From: a virus
Direction: 5' to 3' (one strand)
Length of the DNA stretch: 22,313 bases
IMG/VR virus record: IMGVR_UViG_3300021957_004147
Span: 1-22,313 of that record
Shown: one piece after another, positions 18,901 through 22,313 of the stretch
How positions within the stretch are numbered: the first letter of the stretch is position 1
How the letters are laid out: each line of letters starts with the position of its first letter
Translations under genes and position numbers: made by a program
The notes under the pieces: model-generated
What the model saw: the letters and a program-made list of their open reading frames with translations, nothing else
The model's database searches: none
What the model was told of the DNA's origin: nothing

Positions 18901-19266
18901 TGATTGTATTTTAAGGTAGCCTGATGCACATGTATTTCTTTTTGGCGTATAACTAACTAAGTTGGCTAATTTAACAACTGAGTCTCTACGTTCAGCAGTA
19001 TCAATAAAGTTCTCACGGGCGTTTAGATCGTTTCTGAATGCTAGTCCTTGACCCATGAATGACATAACATCAAGTAGAGCAATAAACTCTGAACTTTCTA
19101 CATAGTCATTAAAGTTTTCAGGATAATAAAGACGAAGGTAATCGATAAAACTTTTTCTAAGTGTTTCGTAATCGTAACTTCTAAAGTCTGCCTGTGAAAA
19201 GGTTTGGTAGATTGCTTTCCAATCATTAACTCCAAATAGACTTGATTGCCTTGAACTTGTTGCCAT
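15901..19266 (-). CDS. gp6: Baseplate wedge protein, gp6-like (Baseplate_J type), 1,121 aa
   Basis: In T4, gp6 dimers tie the baseplate wedges into the ring around the hub and change shape on contraction. Visible hallmarks are an N-terminal helical region (WKAIYQTFSQADFRSYDYET, then ALLDVMSFMGQGL), FGDGIFSEIPVG at about residue 341, APTRYYTQNRMVNGEDY at about 417-433, and a C-terminal SDSEIRSAILKEM...SELSSYLHEKLGD at about 1028-1065. The FGDG and AP..Y..QNR motifs are typical of the Baseplate_J/gp6 family. The start at 19266 has AGGGA six bases upstream. At 1,121 residues it is much longer than T4 gp6 (660); much of the extra length seems to lie between about residues 435 and 1000, which is rich in Asn, Thr and Ser. 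It lies 53 bases after gp25 and 14 bases before the giant gene, as part of one baseplate operon. Confidence 0.88.
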   Translation of the reverse strand: MATSSRQSSLFGVNDWKAIYQTFSQADFRSYDYETLRKSFIDYLRLYYPENFNDYVESSEFIALLDVMSFMGQGLAFRNDLNARENFIDTAERRDSVVKLANLVSYTPKRNTCASGYLKIQSIRTTENIVDANGQNLSNVPITWNDPGNTNWLEQMNTVVNATLIDTQRIGNPGNTSEILGVSTSEYAINLPDNTSPIVPFVSQVDGNSMNFELVSGTSMDKTYIYEKPPAPTNQMNMLYRNDRLGFGSPNTGFMFYFKQGTLQNSTTSFQQQIANETYNIDTNGINNTDTWLYQVQTDSSLKAWEQVDNVYADAYLQTESSVKKIFSVNSRANDQVTYVFGDGIFSEIPVGTFRAFVRSSNGLNYVIDPSEMNGVSVTLNYISRTGKSETLSLQLGLPLTVSNAQGRESLSAIKQRAPTRYYTQNRMVNGEDYTNFPYTLYSSIIKSSAINRSSIGVSKNLDLLDPTGKYSSTNSFGDDGALYQDNEDGFLTLQVNNTSDIIQFFTDDLASVLALNRANQYYIQNYTRYAYPGTGGGSTLYWKTSSVDSSSESGYFYSKNGSKESPEPLGIFTTTNAKYATTGAIAKLTAPAGFYFDSNNRLVSGIPSASQKNYIWSTILNVVGDGNNSGQGSFANGKGPVTLNGFVPDGVTLTEVIPVFDNSLSSVIIQEAILKIELQQDFTLVFDNSLLVNQERWSIGSATDTNYFVKFTSLGNNRYTVTYKSLTYYFGSVADTRFTFSKNELVYDPFTGKIIKDFVSILGINTIYGSNTALGADTKVNILGQTVESDGYVNDFQVEVAATDVNNSTLILNPDFFNDITGYVNNGANIGLYVFFKTVTDPVNLTRQLIVPNTDIIYTYGNKTQIETVKYEFPVGQLFYAYTENKFYKTIQDPTVTTPFYVVTLQTDYSVKSGRQALDYQYRHNANNTTRIDPATTNIIDLYLVTQSYYTAYRNWIQDSTDTVTKPEQPTMNELQIAYPLINDYKMLSDSAVLNSVTFKPLFGAKADRSLRATIKAVKSTSTNASDSEIRSAILKEMDTYFNIDNWNFGDTFFFSELSSYLHEKLGDMVSSVVLVSNDPEKLFGDLYEIKCRPYEIFANAATTNDVVIVAALTPDTLQS

Positions 19267-19272
19267 AGTTAT

Positions 19273-19277
19273 TCCCT
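19273..19277 (-). promoter_or_regulatory. Ribosome binding site of gp6
   Basis: AGGGA with a six-base spacer to the ATG at 19266-19264. The spacing is good and it fixes the start of the gp6-like protein. Confidence 0.6.
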
Positions 19278-19287
19278 GTATGACAAG

Positions 19288-19295
19288 TATTTATC
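19288..19295 (-). promoter_or_regulatory. Possible T4-type late promoter for gp6
   Basis: GATAAATA on the minus strand matches the T4 late consensus TATAAATA in seven of eight bases. It lies in the 53-base gap after gp25. Transcription from it would start near 19282 and leave room for the AGGGA ribosome binding site, so the arrangement is functionally sensible. T4 late promoters need only this -10-like element. Confidence 0.45.
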
Positions 19296-19302
19296 TTTAT
19301 GG

Positions 19303-19316
19303 AAAACCGGGGTTTT
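19303..19316. terminator. Short inverted repeat between gp25 and gp6
   Basis: AAAACC, two G, GGTTTT: a six-base perfect inverted repeat with only a two-base centre, so a real hairpin would have about five pairs and a four-base loop. Read on the plus strand, a T run continues to 19318; read on the minus strand, the sense of the genes, no clean T tail follows. It may weakly terminate transcription or stabilise an RNA end. The case is thin. Confidence 0.3.
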
Positions 19317-19319
19317 TTA

Positions 19320-19775
19320 TTAGAATGAAAGAGTTGCAGAGTTAGTATCTGGATCAAAAACTACAGCAATATCACCAACATTATTGAAAGGATTGATAGA
19401 TAATTGCACTTCTACTAAGATTCCTTCTTCTCTCTGCCATGATCTTATTGTATTAATATTGAGTCTGTTGTCTTCACTTGCTACTCGTTGGATTTCATTT
19501 TGCAATGCAGTAGATACATCTGGTGTGTTTGGCTCAAAAACAAAGTCCCAAAGAGTTGTGCCGTAGTTAGGCTGTCCAACCTTTTCCCCTTTGCGTATGT
19601 TTAATGCATTAATAAAATCTTGTATGACTAGTTTTTCATCTAAGAGTTTAAATTTCTTACCAAAAACAGTAGGATCTGTGATACCATTATTAACACCTGT
19701 TGCACTTACAGGCAGAGGATTCACCGTTCTCGGTTTATCTGCACCTATTGTTGAAAATCCTATGAATGTTGCCAT
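19320..19775 (-). CDS. gp25: Baseplate wedge protein, gp25-like, 151 aa
   Basis: The gp25 family (GPW/gp25, the fold also seen in TssE of type VI secretion) joins the wedge to the first sheath ring and triggers contraction. The family core is visible at about residues 60-85: IRKGEKVGQPNYGTTLWD followed by FEP, the expected GxxxxxPxxG...(L/F)FEP pattern, then TALQNEIQRVASEDNRLN. The C-terminal strands (VEVQLSINPF...DIAVVFD) fit too. T4 gp25 has 132 residues, so the length is close; the extra is an N-terminal extension (FIGFSTIGADKPRT). The gene starts 15 bases after the stop of the upstream gene. The nearest Shine-Dalgarno-like sequence, AGGA at 19792-19789, is 13 bases from the ATG, a long spacing. 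A perfect late promoter octamer lies in between. Confidence 0.87.
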   Translation of the reverse strand: MATFIGFSTIGADKPRTVNPLPVSATGVNNGITDPTVFGKKFKLLDEKLVIQDFINALNIRKGEKVGQPNYGTTLWDFVFEPNTPDVSTALQNEIQRVASEDNRLNINTIRSWQREEGILVEVQLSINPFNNVGDIAVVFDPDTNSATLSF

Positions 19776-19780
19776 ACTAT

Positions 19781-19788
19781 TATTTATA
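19781..19788 (-). promoter_or_regulatory. T4-type late promoter element before gp25
   Basis: TATAAATA, a perfect match to the T4 late promoter -10 consensus, lies two bases after the TAG stop of the upstream gene and five bases before the gp25 ATG. In T4 such elements need a gp55-type sigma factor and the sliding clamp. From this position transcription would begin about at the gp25 start codon, giving an almost leaderless message. It could therefore serve gp25 and the genes after it, or be a chance match in AT-rich DNA. Confidence 0.45.
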
Positions 19789-19790
19789 TC

Positions 19791-22313
19791 CTATTTTAAT
19801 TTCCATTGACTCAATGTTTGGTCCCACTTCCAATTAGTGCTACCAGCACCGCCTTCTCCGCCACCGCCACTGTTGCCACCAAGACCAAAGTCACCTTGCA
19901 AGAATCCACCCATGCTACCAGCTCCATCAGTTGGAGGTGTTGGATCAGTTACTTGTCCAGTAACTGCTTCTACTGTATTTTCTACTACTTCTTCTGCTCC
20001 AGGTATAACTGGTTGACCTTCGCCTGCTTCAATAACTGAATACGTGTTTAAACCATCGTCAAGGATATTGACAGTTTGTGATAATCCAGGAGTTATGCCA
20101 GCCTGAGTCACATTAGATGTACTTTGATTATTTAATACTTGTGCTGATTGGTTGTCGGCTGTCGTATTAATAAGATTCTCTAAATCTTGGAATTGATTTA
20201 ACGAACTGTCTACTACAGTTGGTGCAGTGCTTTGCTTTATTTCCTCTGCGACTGCTTTTACTTCTGCAACTGCCGCCGCGTATGCAGGTGAATTTAGTGC
20301 CGCTTCATACTGTGCTTTTGCTTGTTCAATTTCTGGAGACCCAGCTGGTAAAGAAGTAACAAGTTCTGCATATGATGCTTGTTTTGCCGCAATTTGTTTT
20401 TCTTGTGATGCTACTGCTTTTTGTGCTGTCTTTAATTTTTTCGTTAACGCCTTCAGTGATGCAAATGCACCAAGAGCCGCAGCCGGAATTTTTCCTAATA
20501 AGTTTGGTCTTGGTACTTTTGGATTTCCTAATACTTCATTTACAAGACCCATAAGACTTTCTCTAGTACCGAACGTATTCAATGCTACTGTAGGCAATGT
20601 GACTGTTGAGCCACCACCAGATGTAAGAGAAGCCAATGCACTTACAAGTGCGGCAGATGCTCCAGGACTCAAAGATCCTGATAATGTATCTGTTAGCCCA
20701 TCAAGTTTGCTATTAGCCTCTCCGAACAAGTCTTTAATGCCTGCGCCTGGATCTCCTCCAGAGAATGCGTCTGATGCAATACTGCCTACTTCAGATGATA
20801 ATGATCCTAGTCCATCTGCAATTGCATTGACAGAACCTTTTGCATTATCTACAAGACTACCACCAATTTTCTGTCCTCCTGGTAAAGCAGCCATACCAGA
20901 TGCTACGACTGCGGATGTTGTTGCTGATGCTCCTGTAGAGACAATCGATGCCGCACTCGCTAATCCACCTGCATTTGCTAAACTTGTTGGTGATCCAGTC
21001 AATGCACTAACTGCTGATGTTGCATCACTGATTGCATTGTCTGCTATTGATGTATCTACACTAAATGATGCTAAGTCTGTACCCGTTACTCCTTCTGCCG
21101 CCGCAGTTACACTTGCGGCCGCTTCTTTTGCAAGTGCTTCTAAGTCTACAGGAACATTTGCTGGCATCTTTTTAAACGTTGCTGTTATAGATTTAAATGA
21201 TGACGCGGCCGCACCAATATCAGCATCAAAACCAGCAGTGATATTGAAATCATCTGGTGCTTTATTTAATGCATCTAATGCTTTAGTGATTCCACCTGTA
21301 CCACCTGTTAATGTACTTGCTAATGCTGATTTTGCACCTTGAGTCACAGAACCCAATAGTTCTGTTCCATTAGCACCACTTAATCCACCACCTGGTGGTA
21401 ATCCACCACTTGACAGTACTGCCGCAGTACTTGAAACAGTATCAGCAAGTCCACCTGCTCCAGTTAATCCACCTACCATCTGCGTTCCAGTACCAGCGAC
21501 TATGCCACCTATAGCAGTACTGGCTTCTTTACCTGTTACTGCGCCTATCTTAGTTAACGCTGTTTGTCCTTTTTGTAAATTTGTTACTACTGATTTTGCT
21601 TGGGACGATACACTTCCAACCAAAGTGTCTAAATTACTGGCACCATTTTTACCACTGAATGCAGATTTTGGCATTGATTGTTTTACAGATTTGCCTGCAC
21701 TTACAAGGGTATTAACCATTGTGTCTGCCCCAGGTTTAAGAACTCCACCAGATGACAATTGTGATGGCGTTTGTGCAAAACTACCAATTGCCGCAGTTGC
21801 AACTCCAGCCGCACTAGTCACAATGTCGGTTCCCTTAGAGACTGCTCCTCCAAGATTATTTGACATAGCCGCCGCAGTAGCGATTCCACCGAGTACAGAT
21901 GTCGTTGCATTTTTATCAATTGCTCCACTAATTGCACCAACTTCAGGAACTGATGCTGATGTTGCAGGGGTAACTCCTGGTGCCATGCCACCAGCATTTC
22001 CAGCTTCTGAAGCCACTGTATTAACTGCTGAAATATCTGCATCTGGTGTTGCTGGCAATGCTTCATCAGCGCCAGATTCAACTGTAACGTCAACTCCTTG
22101 GTTAGCATATTGCCATGGCATGTGAGCAGGTGCTCGTGTTGTGATACTATCAATTTGAGCCAATGCTGTTGCCCATCCTACTGCTTTATCAAATAATGTA
22201 TCTGGGTGTTGTTTTACTTCAATTGGTTCTACAAGTCCTGGAATAAGCGAAGCACTAGGACCGTTCATGTGTATTTTTGGGGCATTCTCAAGTATTTCCA
22301 TACCAGACTCTAT
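19791..22313 (-). CDS. Ala/Gly/Ser-rich structural protein, probably missing its N-terminus
   Basis: The frame has no stop up to the window edge. The first ATG in the window is at 22301-22299 (836 aa from there), but I see no ribosome binding site before it, and the preceding codons (I-E-S-G) join smoothly with MEILENAPKIHMNGPS like a beta-helix strand, so the gene likely begins upstream. Residues about 1-75 are normal in composition (LVEPIEVKQHPDTLF, TRAPAHMPWQYANQGVDV). About 75-575 are Ala/Gly/Ser/Thr/Val-rich low complexity. A Lys/Ala/Gln/Glu-rich coiled coil follows at about 608-690 (KALTKKLKTAQKAVASQEKQ), then a Gly-rich stretch (about 795-818) and a Trp-containing end (NWKWDQTLSQWKLK). 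Position before gp25 suggests a baseplate hub or spike-associated protein, such as an extended gp5-slot product. That is inference; I do not recognise the family. Confidence 0.8.
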   Translation of the reverse strand: MESGMEILENAPKIHMNGPSASLIPGLVEPIEVKQHPDTLFDKAVGWATALAQIDSITTRAPAHMPWQYANQGVDVTVESGADEALPATPDADISAVNTVASEAGNAGGMAPGVTPATSASVPEVGAISGAIDKNATTSVLGGIATAAAMSNNLGGAVSKGTDIVTSAAGVATAAIGSFAQTPSQLSSGGVLKPGADTMVNTLVSAGKSVKQSMPKSAFSGKNGASNLDTLVGSVSSQAKSVVTNLQKGQTALTKIGAVTGKEASTAIGGIVAGTGTQMVGGLTGAGGLADTVSSTAAVLSSGGLPPGGGLSGANGTELLGSVTQGAKSALASTLTGGTGGITKALDALNKAPDDFNITAGFDADIGAAASSFKSITATFKKMPANVPVDLEALAKEAAASVTAAAEGVTGTDLASFSVDTSIADNAISDATSAVSALTGSPTSLANAGGLASAASIVSTGASATTSAVVASGMAALPGGQKIGGSLVDNAKGSVNAIADGLGSLSSEVGSIASDAFSGGDPGAGIKDLFGEANSKLDGLTDTLSGSLSPGASAALVSALASLTSGGGSTVTLPTVALNTFGTRESLMGLVNEVLGNPKVPRPNLLGKIPAAALGAFASLKALTKKLKTAQKAVASQEKQIAAKQASYAELVTSLPAGSPEIEQAKAQYEAALNSPAYAAAVAEVKAVAEEIKQSTAPTVVDSSLNQFQDLENLINTTADNQSAQVLNNQSTSNVTQAGITPGLSQTVNILDDGLNTYSVIEAGEGQPVIPGAEEVVENTVEAVTGQVTDPTPPTDGAGSMGGFLQGDFGLGGNSGGGGEGGAGSTNWKWDQTLSQWKLK
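21115..21212. other. GC-rich islands encoding Ala runs
   Basis: Two identical GCGGCCGC octamers (21115-21122 and 21205-21212), 90 bases apart, each encode an Ala triplet in the Ala-rich gene. Similar GCCGCCGC-type clusters occur near 20272, 21098 and 21867. They stand out against the AT-rich surroundings and follow from the Ala runs plus a preference for GCG/GCC/GCA within them. Confidence 0.4.

Noticed and set aside
21115-21212. GCGGCCGC octamers as vector or cloning junctions
   Set aside because: Both fall in frame within Ala runs of the gene, with normal coding sequence on both sides, and similar GC-rich Ala clusters occur elsewhere in the gene.
20227-21342. A 371-codon open frame on the plus strand opposite the Ala-rich gene
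   Set aside because: Ala/Gly/Ser-rich coding with few AT-rich codons removes stops from the opposite strand. The product (strings of Ala, Pro, Ser, Asp) has no domain, no ribosome binding site, and no fellow gene on the plus strand.
21502-22125. A 207-codon plus-strand open frame
   Set aside because: Same cause as the frame at 20227-21342: antisense shadow of the Ala-rich gene with similar low-complexity composition.
21818-22153. A 111-codon minus-strand frame inside the Ala-rich gene
   Set aside because: It lies in another frame of the same strand, has a Leu/Gln/His-biased product typical of a shifted Ala/Thr-rich gene, and no ribosome binding site.

Overview
The window looks like part of a virion-structure cluster from a marine T4-like myovirus (Caudoviricetes, contractile tail). 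The evidence is two recognisable T4-type baseplate wedge genes (gp25-like and gp6-like), AT-rich DNA, tightly packed genes all on one strand, and T4-style late promoter elements (TATAAATA type). The host cannot be read from this window; cyanobacterial or SAR11-type hosts are only a guess from the general class of phage. I see no tRNA, rRNA, CRISPR array, insertion sequence, integrase or metabolic gene.

Everything is encoded on the minus strand, so transcription runs from high to low coordinates. First comes an Ala/Gly/Ser-rich protein (22313 to 19791) whose reading frame is still open at the window edge, so its N-terminus is probably missing. Then a gp25-like wedge protein (19775-19320), a long gp6-like wedge protein with Baseplate_J-type motifs (19266-15901), and after 14 bases a gigantic gene that starts at 15886 and is still open at base 1. 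At least 5,295 codons of it lie in the window, about 71 percent of the DNA.

The giant protein is the outstanding object. Its N-terminal part looks non-repetitive and baseplate-like, and it sits in the slot after gp6, where T4 has the wedge gene 7. Further on it becomes a string of small beta-rich modules: an HGL/NGxYxVT module, a set of about seven FG-GAP-like propeller blades that appear interrupted by other modules, at least four copies of a GTGTA repeat, about ten copies of a YYV module, GFP/GTE and GGxGY motifs, and near base 1 an Asp-box (BNR-like) repeat region. My reading is a baseplate-anchored, chain-like adhesin or side fibre, built and probably reshuffled by module duplication.

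The control signals are sparse: late-promoter-like octamers in front of gp25 and gp6, Shine-Dalgarno sequences for gp6 and the giant gene, and a short inverted repeat between gp25 and gp6. No stretch over 300 bases lacks a gene. The large open frames on the plus strand, especially opposite the Ala-rich gene, are best read as antisense shadows.
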